From the NCBI GenBank assembly GCA_030374805.1, contig JARGSG010000006.1, forward strand, positions 1 to 64,000: a DNA stretch of 64,000 nucleotides. Reading direction: 5' to 3'. Positions 19,811 to 31,540 of this stretch are shown piece by piece. The notes under the pieces are model-generated. The model made no database searches. It was not told where the DNA came from and worked only from the letters and a program-made list of their open reading frames with translations. The position numbers and the translations under genes were made by a program. The DNA is from Gracilaria gracilis. Lineage: Eukaryota > Rhodophyta > Florideophyceae > Gracilariales > Gracilariaceae. Positions within the stretch are counted from its first letter, which is position 1, and each line of letters begins with the position of its first letter.

Positions 19811-22800
19811 GTGGTGTGTCTGAGGAAGTACAAAAACTATAAAGTTAATGCTTCGGTAAGCTTTCTCAATTACCTACAGGTTCCCGTTGCTTGTGTACTC
19901 GATACTGGCGGCGGTCCGAATGTGCTAAACACTCGCGTCATACCCGATGCAGTCTTGCGGAACATTCGGCCTGCCCCGACTATCAACCCACTGGTGGACG
20001 CTAACGAGCGCCCACTGCACCTTAGAGGAATGTTGACCACTGTGGTACAACTTGGAACCTTGAAGGTGAAGCTCAATTTCTTTGTGGTGGATCGTCTGGC
20101 GACAGACTGTATCCTTGGCACCAACTTTATTGACAGACATGTCAAGGCAATTTTGCCAGGGTCACTAACGGTCGCTCTCCGTCAAGGTGGTCGTATTGCC
20201 ATACTGGGTAATACGCAGACAAAAAATGGTTGGCGTCAGAAGCCTAGGTCCAATATACCCACCGAAACGGTCTCAAACAAGATACGACTCACCAAATTGG
20301 TTTCGATACCGGCTATGACCCAAATGGTAATGAATGTATTATGCACAATTCCAGGATTGGTAATGCTACAAAACCATCCTAGGTTGGCAGAAAGACATAT
20401 CGCCTTGATGGCAAACGGGATTATCGACAACATCCCTAATCAATCCTTCAAGGTGTACTTGAGTAACTTTAGCAATCACATTGTTAAGTTACCCAAGAAT
20501 ACCACTATTGGAATCGCATTGCCGGCACCACAGGGGGTTTTCACGGTCTCACTTAATAGGTTGGACGAGGTCGCCACCTCTAGGGAAGGGGGAGGAACAG
20601 ATGCGCCATACCCTGCATATGCGCCCCCGTTATTGACAAACACCAAAATGGAACAGAAGATCGCCAATAACTTTAAGGTTGGAGATCAGGAAAAGACCAT
20701 GGAACTGGACCCAGTGCGGAATTGGAGAGAGGAAGTCCAGAACGGTGTGGAGAACCACGCTCTCCGAGACCGGATCCTCAGTCTCTTGGAAGAATTTGAA
20801 CCCATGTGGTCGGGCCGGTTAGGACAAATTGAGGCTACAGGGCACCGTATTGATATGGTGCCTGGCTGGAAACCAATTTACCAGCAGCCTTACCGAGCAG
20901 GTCCAAAAGACCGCGAGGTTGAGCTCAATGAGGTCGAGAGAATGCTCCGTGAAAGTGTCATAGAACCAGCAAATGCGGACTGGGCCAGCCCTGTGGTTCT
21001 CGTCACAAAGAAGAATGATACCCGTATGCGGTTCTGTGTGGAATAAAGAAGACTGAATAGTATGACCATCAGGGATTCGTACCCAATACCCAGAATGGAC
21101 GAGTGTATAGATTCGTTGGGCAACGCCAAGATCTTTACTACGCTCGATGCCAATTGTGGTTATTGGCAGGTACCTATCAGGGAAGAAGAAGAGGAAAAAA
21201 CTACGTTTACTTGCCGCGCTGGGTTATTCCGCTTTACGCGTAGGCCTATTGGGTTACGCAATGCGCCGGCTACCTTTCAGAGGGCTTTAGATATAATCCT
21301 TTCAAAGGTGAAGTGGAGAATCGCTCTGGTGTACATCGATGATGTAATCATATATTACCGAACGGTAGAGGAATACTTCTACCATGTTAGGGAAGTTCTA
21401 AACCTTTTGAGGGAAGCTGGAGTAACACTGAAGCTCCGCAAGTGCGAATTCTTTACCAAAAAGGTGGAGTACCTTGGTCATATCATCAGCCCTGGAAGGT
21501 TAGAAGTGACGCCGCGGAATATCCGGGCCGTGCAGGAGGCGAAGCCACCCACGCCCCAGACGGAAATCCGATCCTTTATAGGTTTGTGCAATGTGTACCG
21601 CCGGTTTATCAAGGGATTTGCCAAGATAGCGGCTCCTCTCAACAGGAAGCTGCTGAAGGGTCAACCTACAAGTTTTGAATGTCTTACCAATGAGGAAATG
21701 GATGCGTTCGAGGCGCTGAAACATGCGCTCTTGACACCTCCCATATTAGCACTACCCAAAGCTGGTTTACGATACACATTGGATACCGATGCTTCGGAAG
21801 CCCAAATTGGTTGCTGTCTTATGCAGGAGCAAGAAAACGGCGACAAACTACGTATAGGGTACTGGAGCCGTGCTCTACACGCTGCAGAAAAGAATTACAC
21901 AACAACCGAAAAGGAGTGTCTAGCTGTGGTCTGGAGCATGTTGATGCTCCGCCCCTACCTATATGGTGAACAGTTTACGCTTCAAACCGACCATGACGCC
22001 CTGTGATGGATACTCGGTCTCGCCGACGCATCGGGCAGACTTGCTCGATGGCGGTTACGACTTTCGGAGTTCGAGTATGACGTACAGTACCGTCCAGGTA
22101 TCAATCACAATGTCGCAGACGCGATGTCTCGCATTACCACAGATGATTTGGACACCGAGACGGTAGAGGATGATATAGTATGCTTTACCATCTCTACCAA
22201 CCTTGATGGTGATACCTTAGAAGGTTACTGGCCTTTACCCGAAGAAGATACGTGGTTTAGTGATGCCATCGCTCGGGAAACACTCGCCCTCGAGGAAACA
22301 GACGTCATGCCGATTACCCGTGAGGAATTCCTGAGAGAGCAAGCAAACGATGTTTATTGCCGCTCTCTCATGGACCAAGTAGGTATGAAAGACTCGAACT
22401 TTGACGTCGACCGAAATGGTTTCCTGGTGAGGCGAGCTCCTATTGATGGTTCCCTTCAAAAGGTGGTGCCCAAGGTGCTATGCCCTGGGGTGCTGTACCT
22501 GGCCCACTACCCAAGGCTATCAGGACACCCTGAAGGTAGGAGAATGTAATACACCTTGAGGCAAGGGTACTACTGGCCCTATATAGCTAATGATATATAT
22601 ACCTTTTTAGGTCAATGCGAATCTTGCATACGTACCCGTGGAGGTCTCCGTAAGCACAGGAAATACTTGAAGTTATTCCCTGCAGCGGGTCCTCTCGAGT
22701 TCTTCGCAATAGACCTTCTAGGTTCATTACCGAAGACCAAAAGGGGGTATCAGTACATCATCGTAATCCCCGACAGGTTATTGAAGCTCACGCGAGCGAT

Positions 22801-23998
22801 ACCCTTGAAGGACACAAAATCTACGACCCTCGCGGTGGCATTCTTGAACAATTGGATCTACCCGTATGGTGCACCGCTTTATCTACCTACCGACAATGGT
22901 TCGAACTTAGCTTCGAAGTTCTTTGAAGCTGTTTGTAACCTCTTTGGTATTAAGCACTACTTCACAACTGCCTATCATCCGCAAACGAATGGGCAAGTGG
23001 AGCGCTTTAACCGAACACTGGTATCTAGGCTGCGACATTATACGGAAGAACACCAAACTGGTTGGGACGAGCTCGTGCAGCCTTTGACGTACGCATATAA
23101 CCTTCAAATTCATCAAGCAACGCAAACTACGCCGTTCGACCTGATATTGTCAAGACACCCACCAGGTATTGTTGTTGAAGGAGACCCATTAGAACAAGAA
23201 GCCGCCGGGTTGCTCACACCGTCACCGGTCAAACGGAATACTTTTTTGAGGTTAAGACGTGCTCTCACGTATGCTGAGAGCAAGCTCACAGCATCCCAGA
23301 AGCCGTACAAGGAGGACTACGACCGAAAGGTAACCCAAGTGGTAATGGCTACGCCGGGTCAATATGTCTTTATTGACCACCCTCCAAAAGGAGCTACACC
23401 ACGACCGGGTGATGAAGCAGATGATGAAGCGATTGATAGAGATATCAATTCTAAGCTTCTTCCGAAATCATCGGGACCTTTCAAGGTAGTTCGGTCGACC
23501 GACCACACGGTAACGGTGAACCAAGATGGTGTAGAGAATACGATCTCTATTGACCAAATCACGGTTGCACCTCGAACGGTTCAGTCCAGGAAGGAACGCG
23601 GAGAATCCGCGCGTGACCCACAAGCGGTTGCCTTGAGGACTCAGCCCCGGGAAGACGGGACACCCATCGAGGTTAATGATGACGCACAGGGTGACGACCC
23701 AGACTACGTACCACCTGCGGGGATTACGGTTGCTCCTTCAGAGGAAACATCTACCCCTAGTGGTACCGATGCTCATCTACACCAAAGTGGTGAAAGGATA
23801 CCATCTCAGGTCCCTAATGAGTTCTCAGTGGAACGCCTTGTAGGTCACCGCCGTGTCCAAGAAGGTCTTAAGTACACAGTACGCTGCTATGGTTGGGGCG
23901 CTGACGGTGATACCGCCGAGCCGCCCTAAGCCATACCACACCACTTCAGGGTAAGCTACTGGAACCGCAAGGGAAAGGACATGCCGAATGATGGGTAA
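19811..23998 (+). pseudogene. pol: pol of element B with four in-frame nonsense codons
   Basis: One reading frame holds the whole polyprotein. Protease has LDTGGG near codon 38 and ILGTNF. RT has motif A TTLDANCGYW and YIDD. RNase H has DTDAS, EKEC and TDHD. Integrase has the HHCC region with CESC, AIDLLG, TDNGS and an intact NGQVERFNR Glu. A chromodomain follows near FSVERLVGHRR. Stops are TAA 21,044-21,046 (in the FCVE-RRLN motif, where Tyr is usual), TGA 22,004-22,006 (where Arg is usual), TAA 22,547-22,549 (where Tyr is usual) and TAA 23,927-23,929 in the chromodomain. The final stop is TAA 23,996-23,998. No frameshift in about 4.2 kb, which suggests recent decay or suppression. Confidence 0.88.
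20583..20596 (+). other. internal polypurine tract of B
   Basis: GGGAAGGGGGAGGA between protease and RT, at the same relative place as the internal tract of A (12,521). Confidence 0.4.
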
Positions 23999-24908
23999 AC
24001 CTTAGAGGTGATGCAGTCCCCGAAGGAAGGGGGAAAAGCATTGTAATTACGAGTACCAAACACGGTTCAAACACTTACCAGGAAGGTACAACCAGAAGAA
24101 GCATTCCGCGAGGGTACTTCCAAGAAGCGATAGCGCTAAAGATGGACGCACCGTTGTACGTGCACCGTTTCACACGCGCCATGCACGCGCGCGGCACACG
24201 CCCGAACCCGAACGGTGGAAACATTCAAAAAATTGTATCTCTTTATTTATCGAGGTCTCCGCGCGCTGTCCGTGGCGCGCCATGCGGAGTAACCGATTCG
24301 GTTTGCACTATTGTGTGTAGGGAGCGAGCAACGGCATGGTCAAAAAATCTAAGTATTTTGACCGTGCCGCGTTCCCAAATCGGCCATTCTCAGCCTCTGA
24401 AACCGCTTGGTTCTCGAGATACAGACCAAAAGGGGTTTCTGCGTTTTCACTACCATATGGAGGGGTAATTTCCAGGCCGAATATTTTGATTCGCCTAGCA
24501 AGTAACCTCCAGGGTGAAACACCGCACGTGCGCCCATGCATCGTAAGAAACCATGCAGAACCATTCCGGTACATTGCTGGCCGCCACGCGCAAGTGCGTG
24601 GCACGTCACCTCACCTAACGGGAAGGCAAAACCGCTCGCTGCGCCGCGCGGAGGCGAAGCGGCGTACCATCATGGTGAATCCATACTACGAGCACGCAAA
24701 TGTAGCTCCAGATGGAACCAATTTACCTACAAAGAACTACGCTTCACCCACCGTGGTACGCTGGTCTAAGGAAGGGGGAGGGGAGTTATTTTCGCGCTTC
24801 CGCCTCGCAATGCACCTCGATGGAAATTGGAACCTAACATGGAAACACATAACTTTTAACTTTACTGAAAGAGCAATACCAACAGGGATGCAGAAGTGGA
24901 TACGACAA
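23999..24908. other. Region downstream of B with two polypurine tracts, no gene
   Basis: Contains GAAGGAAGGGGGAAAA at 24,022-24,037 directly after the B coding end, then TGTAATTAC (possible LTR start at 24,042), and a second tract AAGGAAGGGGGAGGGGAG at 24,768-24,785. Between them lies GC-rich sequence with many GCGC runs; the ORF at 24,336-24,917 looks compositional. This may be a B 3' LTR with a tract duplicated, but no 5' partner was found. Confidence 0.4.
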
Positions 24909-25748
24909 TCAACCTGATGGGTGAGTGGCAAAGTGAGGCCCCGAGGAGCCTCCAGCTGAGGATCCCCGACCCGGAGTCGTGTTCTGATGGGCTCCCGGCC
25001 AAGGCTGGAAGAGATGAGCCTGGCGTGGAGCCTGGCTAGGTGCGCTACCATGACCCACGGGGGTACTAGTAGGCACGCTGACGCCTGGCATTACGTCAGG
25101 ACCCATCGGATGTGGCGCGCTCGCCTGCGCAACCGACGGAGGTACCGACGACCCGGTGTGGAGAGGAGCATGCGTAGCGGCTAGAAGGCCGAGGTTCAGG
25201 CTATCACCAAATAGGGGATCCTCCAAAGGGTTTGTAGGCGTCGGGCCCATGGTCGTCGCTAGGCCTGCCACCGGGTTGGTAGCCATCTGGTAGAGCTCGA
25301 CCTGGAACCGGTTCCGGAACTCACCAATTTGGGAAAAGGATCGCATGTAATGTGCATGACGAGGGAGGATGCTTTCCAGAAGGGTAAGAGCTTCGAACAC
25401 AGAGGTAGGACCCGCCCGCTGGAAGGTCACTACGCAGGCTTGGCGGACCCGAGCCATTAAACCTGAAATGGCCTGGGAGTCCACCTGAGAGGGGACAGGC
25501 GCCCCAGCCGCAGCCTTGAAACCCCCGAGGATAGCCCGCGGAGGCCCATCACCCCTTGCGGTACTGGGAAGAAGAGAAGTTACCCCAGTATGGGCAGGCG
25601 TGTTGCGTCCCTCCGGAGCGGGAGTAGGTGCTGAAGTGAGCACAGGGGTAGCCGCTGGCGATTCCACCACGGTTGGGAAGGGTTCAGGACTCCCTGGAAG
25701 TCCCTGATCGGTAGGCGCCCCGGGGTAGCGTTGCTCTGCGCCGGACAC
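24909..25748 (-). pseudogene. Pro/Ala/Ser-rich minus-strand ORF of element D
   Basis: 279-codon frame on the minus strand, opening at GTG 25,748. Residues 1-90 are Pro/Ala/Ser-rich; about 90-165 form a compact segment with conserved-looking MARVRQACVVTF and an RNRFQVELYQ stretch, predicted helical; the rest is Pro/Gly/His-rich and ends HPSG before the stop. The upstream half lies in the frames at 25,811-27,335. Composition and layout resemble a retroelement structural protein. No homology is recognised. Confidence 0.35.
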
Positions 25749-25810
25749 GACCTTCTAGGACACGGGATCGAAAACTTCCCACCCCTGCTTAGGTCCCCAC
25801 GGGAAACTCT

Positions 25811-27335
25811 TCACTTGGGTAAGCAACGACTCCAATTGCTCAATGGAGTAATCCGTACCTGCCACAATGGTTCCGAGTCCAAACTGTCGGATGCCGCGAA
25901 TGACCCTCGGGGGAATAAAGAACATACGACCAGGAAGCTGAACACCGTCACGGTAAATCTAGGCTTCGCGGGAACGGCAGTCCTAGTCAATACCATCACG
26001 GGCAGCCTGCAGAGACAGGACGGCCACCAGTACGGCCCACTCCGCGAGGGCAATCGACCAAATGAGGTAATACCGATCGTGGTTGCGGGTGATGTAGCTC
26101 CCAAAATAGGCCAGTACCGGTGGGGTTGGGACGCTAAGCGACATCGGAACCTCATAGGCATTCTACCACTCAGTTCGGGTTACATACCATGGGGTTCTTC
26201 CCTTATTAGGTTGAGAGAAGAACTCCACATTGGGGAACCCATGCATGACGCGGTGGAAGCTGGACCGGGTGCGGATGCGAGCCTCGGTTGCGGCATCCAC
26301 ACCCCACCTACGACGGTTGGCCCAATGGATGGTATTGTACGGCCGGTCAAAACCCACCAAATGTGGAGAGGCCGCGAGGTATTGCTATGGAAGAGAGTCA
26401 TATTGACAGATCTTCACCACCAGACGTCGGTAATAATGGAGCTCCGGTTCGATACGGACGTACGGCAAGTCGCTAGGATACAGCGGGGGAATGAAACACC
26501 TCATTGGTGTGTGTCGCTGGCGACTCTCATAGCACTCCAGCCGACCCTGACGAGGTTGAGATTCTCTATCCCGACGGTGGAGCGTTTGCGGGACGGAGCG
26601 GAGACGCTCTCAATCCCAACGAGACAAACCCAAGTAGGTATCCAGAGTCGGACGTCGCAAGACGCCGGGAAGCGATGTGTTCCCCGGCGCTACCGGCCAG
26701 TTCCGGCGGTACAGCGTCGCTTGAGAAACCGTTCATGGATCGATCCCGAAGGTACCATGTTGGAAAACGTTCCAGTCGGACGTGGGGAACGCCTCCAAAC
26801 CATAATAGAAAATACCACGAGGAATCTCGGGCTCCGGACCATACGGATCCCGGATTCTTTCGTGATTCCCTTGAGGTTGATGTGAAGAAGACTGAACAGG
26901 GTGGCTCCGAGAACATGTTTGGATGCGAGTGTGGTACAACGCAGCACCCCGCGAACCAGACTTGGTGATGCAATTGCCACGACCACGCGACGGACCGGCG
27001 CCCGACATGTCTTGAAGATTACCGCGATGGAATGGCTGAGACGCAGGGCACTCAACCGCAGGGGTGAACCGAATTGGCTTTTTATCCACAATGGGTGAAT
27101 CGCCAGAGATGATGCTCAAAACCTCCACCCGTTCGGGGCTCCATGCTGGTTCAACCATTGAGGTATCGGCATTGGTCGCCGATGACACGCCGTCCCTTGG
27201 GGTTGCCTCGCCCAGCTGACCAACATGGGGAACCGACAAGCACCGTGTACCGCTACGGGAGCGAGCCCGCACGCTGGTACCAGGGCTACCCATGTGGTTC
27301 AGGTAAGGATCGGGGGTCACCATAAACGGATTCAA
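25811..27335 (-). pseudogene. Upstream, multiply broken part of the D minus-strand ORF
   Basis: Pieces of coding-like sequence in changing frames: 26,733-27,335 (polar, Ser/Arg/Gly-rich, 200 codons from a non-ATG opening), 26,163-26,360 (a compact segment with Trp, His, Phe and Arg) and 25,811-26,161. They run in the same direction and order toward 24,909-25,748, consistent with one decayed gag-like protein of more than 700 residues. No start codon or domain can be fixed with confidence. Confidence 0.3.
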
Positions 27336-27888
27336 CCTTGTCGGTCGGACGAGAAGCCACGGCGAGTCGAGCCAGCGTAGACAAACCGCAAGGGGTACGA
27401 AAGTAACCAGAAGGGATAGTGGTGGAGCAACCTCGGAGAAATCAGCGGCAGCGCCTCAAAGGGACGGAGACGGAACCTGAAGGGTACCGAGCGACAAGCC
27501 GCAACCAAGGGGCCGCCAAAATCCGGCACGGTACAGCCCGCACAAGAGCGCAAAACTGCGCCGCGTACCTCAATGGGTGTGAAGACGTTGAGTAGGCGAC
27601 AGAAGCCCTGAATCCGTTAAGGTGTATGCAGACGCGGGTTGGTAGTCGAACCTCGAAGGTGCACAACGGGCGCGCGTCGCGCCCAAAACCACGAATGGGG
27701 AAGGAAAAGCCGCTGTCGGTAAGGACCCAAGTGGTGAACAGGCACGCTCCGTATCGCAGAGCGAGCACGACGCACGGCGCGAGATGGCACAAAGGATGCG
27801 ACAGGGACCAAATTGGTACGGCGATGCAACCAACTTGGTGAGAGGGTCTAGGAGCCACGAGGGCGTGGCTCAGGGTAGGAAGGGGGTC
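27336..27888. other. Probable leader/LTR of element D, no gene
   Basis: GC-rich sequence between the D ORF start and the foldback at 27,889. Three overlapping minus-strand frames are open, which points to composition rather than coding. Confidence 0.35.
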
Positions 27889-28065
27889 TGTAGTACAATG
27901 AGACCTCACTGGGTTGGTGCCACGTGGGCCTACTGGTGCGCCTTGCTGGCTGCACTGTACCCAAATTGGTATTCTGTATTTTCTAATTTCTAATTTCTAA
28001 TTTAGGATAGCTTAGCATTGCTGGCCCATGACAGTAGGTCATGGGTGCAGCCGATAAAGTCATGC
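27889..28065 (+). repeat. left arm of a foldback element
   Basis: TGTAGTACAATGAGACC... to ...CATGC pairs as an inverted repeat with 28,391-28,575, about 180 bp per arm. Each arm has an ATTTCTA microsatellite run in its middle. Confidence 0.75.
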
Positions 28066-28393
28066 CAGCATGGGCGATTGGCGTCCGTGCACCTTGTATA
28101 TATTACGGTGCACCTCGCCTTCTCTCTTAGGTATTGTAAAGTCAGGCACCACTAGGGCAGTAAGTATAACATCTTGGTCACTTGCTACTCTATTACTATT
28201 CAGGTTTTACAGCGCGTCGACGTCTACTACCGTAAATCTACACGGTCTAGACTAGTTGCCCCGCGGTTTGCCCCTTCGGATTTCAGGTGCCCTACTACCA
28301 TATTGGTTGTGTGTCTTTCCCCTTTAGGTTGAGCCCTCGCGCGCACCCTCCACCAGGCGGACCCCACACCTTATCGGTATTTTTTCGACCGCA
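28063..28393 (+). repeat. element C LTR-like insert at the centre of the foldback
   Basis: Between the arms lies a segment beginning TGCCAGC and ending CCGCA; its interior (28,095-28,384) matches the C LTR at 7150-7437. TG...CA ends suggest a solo LTR, although the bases flanking it are the palindrome centre (GTCA/TGAC) and do not form a clean direct duplication. Confidence 0.5.
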
Positions 28394-28575
28394 TGACGTC
28401 ATCGGCTGCACCCATGACCTACTGTCATAAGCCAGCAATGCTAAGCTATCCTAAACTAAAAATTAGAAATTAGAAATTATAAAACACAGAATACCAATTG
28501 GGTGCCGTGCAGCCAGCAAGGAGCATAAGTAGGCCCACGTGGCTCCAACTCATTGAGGTCTCATTGTAATACACA
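28391..28575 (-). repeat. right arm of the foldback element
   Basis: Reverse complement of 27,889-28,065 with scattered differences, ending in ...GGTCTCATTGTAATACACA. Confidence 0.75.
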
Positions 28576-28682
28576 GGCACTCAAAAAAGCATATCCCAAA
28601 CTCTGAGCGATGATGAACGCTCGTCAAAGCCTAATCGGAAAAAAAGAAGACATTATAGATAAACTTTGCAATCGCATGATGA

Positions 28683-28898
28683 TTTATTGCTCTGCCTTTA
28701 GAGCAAGAAGAGAAGCGCAAGGAGGCGGAGCAGAAGCGAATGGATATCGAAAAAAAACGTTTGCAGCTTGAACAAGACAGAAATGCGAAAGAGTTAAAGC
28801 GCTTCGAGGCCCTAAAGAATTTAACGAATCGTATAATGGAGCTGGAAGAGCAAAGAATTGTTATCGAAAAGGAAGAGCGCAAGATGACACGGATGTAA
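28683..28898 (+). pseudogene. coiled-coil C-terminal fragment
   Basis: Short open frame after TGA 28,680-28,682, ending at TAA 28,896-28,898. About 70 residues, almost only Glu, Lys, Arg, Gln and Leu with heptad-like spacing (for example KRLQLEQDRN), a long charged helix. This is typical of the C-terminus of trihelix/Myb-like DNA-binding partners of PIF/Harbinger transposases, and a Harbinger transposase lies 2.6 kb downstream. No N-terminal DNA-binding part is seen, and a start codon is lacking unless the internal Met is used. Confidence 0.4.
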
Positions 28899-29176
28899 AG
28901 AAAGCATATGCTTGGCCTTACTGAAACATTGACAACGTAACTGCAGTAGATACCAGACGTGATAAATTGTAGCAAATATTAACTGCTTTCTTCTGCGCCT
29001 GTTAGACAGGGACAGGCGGGAAAACGCAAATAGAAAGACATATCAATCACGGTCGTTCACTATCTCTCACCGAATTTCTATAATAGAACTGTATATTTCT
29101 TGGGTTCTTGTAACAATCAGATTACAATCAGTTTTATTGTTCACTCCAATGATTCGCCGGTATAAATTTGCACAGT

Positions 29177-30799
29177 CTAAACAAGCTCAAAAGCTGTTGC
29201 ATCCAAAGCAACCGCATAGTCTTCGACAGCTGCTTTCAAATCTACATACAAAATTCGTTCATTGCCATCAATGCAGCCTAAGTTGTGCTTCGAATCGATG
29301 TGCGTTTCAACTTGAAAGGGAAGATGAATGTTTGCCTTCGACTCAACAATATCCGTTGCTTGCTTCCTCTTCTTTTTCAGGGCTGCCTCAAAGCCCAATA
29401 TTTTTGGATGGTAATTCTCCAAACGCGTAGTACTCTCATTGCCTACAAGCCCCTTTTTATGGAGAGTTGCCATATGAAGTAGAGCAGAAGGCCAGCAGAG
29501 AAGAAGATCTAAATGGCATCCCCCTTGGCCAACGGAAACAGAAAAGTCACCAGCACCCACACCGCTAGGCAACAGAATAGCCAATGACAGTCGCTTTGCC
29601 ATAGTACCGGCCTCAGTCCAGTCCAAAATTAAAAACAGTGGTTCAAACATGTTGCGCAAAGATGATTCATCTGCGCATGAAACGGAGTCATCTTCTCCAA
29701 TATCGACCGCATCATGTTCTTCATCGTCGACTTTGGTTGCCTTGCGAGGGCGCAACTGTTGCTCTGTACATCTTCTATTCAACTTATCATCTTCGTCTTC
29801 GTCAAGAACTGAAATAAAGTAGTTAGAGAATAATAGTTTTTGGATAGAATGAGAATAACGTACGTTCATTAGAAGTTTGTATCTGTTGGCGGAGCTTATA
29901 CAATCGATTGCGAAAAGCAGGCAGCATATGCTTCTGGAAGAGGGCTTCGCTTCTCCAAACTTCGGCAGGTTTCTGAGCTTCAGTGATCGTTCCTCTTTTG
30001 ATCTTCTTAATTAGAAGCTTGACAGCTGGGCTGTTCTTATGAAGAGTAAGGGACATAGTTGACAACGAACTCGGCAGGTACGTTCGATGTTACAGAGTGT
30101 TGCATACAGTGTGGAACTCCTTTGCAGGAACTTGAAGAGATCGTGTTGTTCTCAATCTGTCTAAATTGAAGACTTCTCAGGGCGCTCATATACGGTTTCT
30201 GTGGATTGGAAAGAAGCATAGCTCTCGTTGTCCCTTCCAACTGCTTTTAACCAATCAAAAGCCTTAGAGGGAGAAAAGGCAATCCTAAATAACCAATAGA
30301 TAACTTCGATTCTTTGATTCAAGATTCAAATGTTCTAACGGAACAAAATCCAGTGGAGGAACACGATGAGTACAAATGGCTTGCAAGTACTTTGCAAGGA
30401 GCATTGTTGTCCGGGAAGACTTGTATTATAGTTTGACCTCCGAACACCGGGGGTCTGTAAAGAATATACGAAGTACAAACAGTTTGAGCTTCAATAAGAT
30501 ATAAAACCTCCAACTGAAAGTTTGACTTATGTACATAGAATGCTTTCCGTAACGGTGTTCCTATCAAAATGTCATTGGGCATGTGTTCGGCACTGGCAGC
30601 ATGACGGATAAGAATTGCTTTGGCCTACATCTATAACACGGCACGTGTTCCTTACCATTGAGGCACCAGCATTGTAATGAACTTTACTTACAAGCCCTAC
30701 TACTGCAGTGCCAGAAAAGGAACTCTTTCTTATGCATGCGCTCTTCAAAGGCAGCGAAAACCATGGCCAAGTTTCTTGCCACACAGCTGGAGTGAGCAT
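29177..30799 (-). CDS. Five-exon gene of unknown function, 451 aa
   Basis: I assembled this by splice logic. Exons on the minus strand are 30,799-30,692, 30,624-30,340, 30,240-30,082, 30,035-29,864 and 29,808-29,177. Introns are 67, 99, 46 and 55 nt, with donors GTAAGT, GTTAGA, GTACCT and GTACGT and acceptors ending in TAG, CAG, AAG and CAG. Every join keeps the frame, giving 451 codons plus stop; an upstream in-frame TGA sits two codons before ATG. The middle (exon 4) has a basic helical segment with a KLLIKKIKRG and FRNRLYKLR pattern, exon 5 an acidic run (DEDEDD) then a compact C-terminal domain with LPSGVGAGDFSV and a final YVDLKAAVEDY. It is divergent from the transposase at 31,541, so it may be its partner gene. 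No family name can be given. Confidence 0.6.
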
Positions 30800-31540
30800 T
30801 GCTCAGTGGCGTACTCCAGTTCCTGAGACAGAGTTCTTTTTGGCAGGAGAATACGGTTGAAATTTACTGTCATATTCATAGTCATCTGAGCAATCCAAAC
30901 ACGTGAAAAAGTAGGAAAAAGCGCTTTCTTTCACTAGGAGACGGGGCATTAATTTCTCTAATACCTGTTCAGCCTCTTGTAGAATATTTTACTCCAGTTC
31001 AGTCTGGCTTTTTGTAGCTGACTATTGCGGCAAATATTTCTAAGGAGGAAGAATCAACGCGCTACGGACAATCTAAGTTTACGATGTCCGGGAAATGTTC
31101 ACTTTCCCGTGAACATGAGGCACTCCCGACGCCTAGAACGTGGTGTAGGATTTGTTGTAAGGTAGTGACGTATGGTTGAAAGTGTAGATGTTCTGGATGA
31201 CTCTTTACATTATCCTAATGTAGTGCCAAGTGACCAGAGTTCTCCACAACGGAATAAATCGCGTTGGAGGTCATGTACTGTAATCATTATATATAATCAA
31301 TTAAACGTGTACAAGAAGGCTGCAAATTCTATTGATGTAAGCAAACAGTGTACGTTAAAGGGATTCCTATCAATAGGTACATTAAGTACAGTTCAAGCGG
31401 AACAGATCACGAGCCGCTCAAGGCCGAATCATCCAACATGGTAAACGTTCCGCCGAAGAAAACACAAAAGTTCGAAACTCTCTTTCGCAGCTTGAGTAAA
31501 ACCGTTCACGAAAAGGGCACGGAAATGCTGTCAACGCACT
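30800..31540. other. Shared upstream region of the spliced gene and the transposase
   Basis: About 740 bp between two divergent genes. Frames at 31,172-31,444 and 31,348-31,626 may hold decayed N-terminal transposase sequence; nothing else is recognisable. Confidence 0.35.

Larger units (their letters stand above)
19318..23998 (+). mobile_element. Ty3/gypsy chromovirus B, coding part
   Basis: Second, divergent chromovirus: gag tail, protease, RT, RNase H, integrase and C-terminal chromodomain in one frame from 19,811 to 23,998, interrupted by nonsense codons only. Its proteins are clearly different from A (for example DTGGGPNVL versus DTGAAPNLIH). LTRs were not found: the left end stops in D-like sequence at about 19,317, and to the right a purine tract at 24,022-24,037 is followed by TGTAATTAC, a possible 3' LTR start. 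Confidence 0.85.

Noticed and set aside
24336..24917. 193-codon plus-strand ORF after element B
   Set aside because: Opens at a non-ATG codon with mixed frames on both strands and no domain; likely compositional in an LTR-like region.
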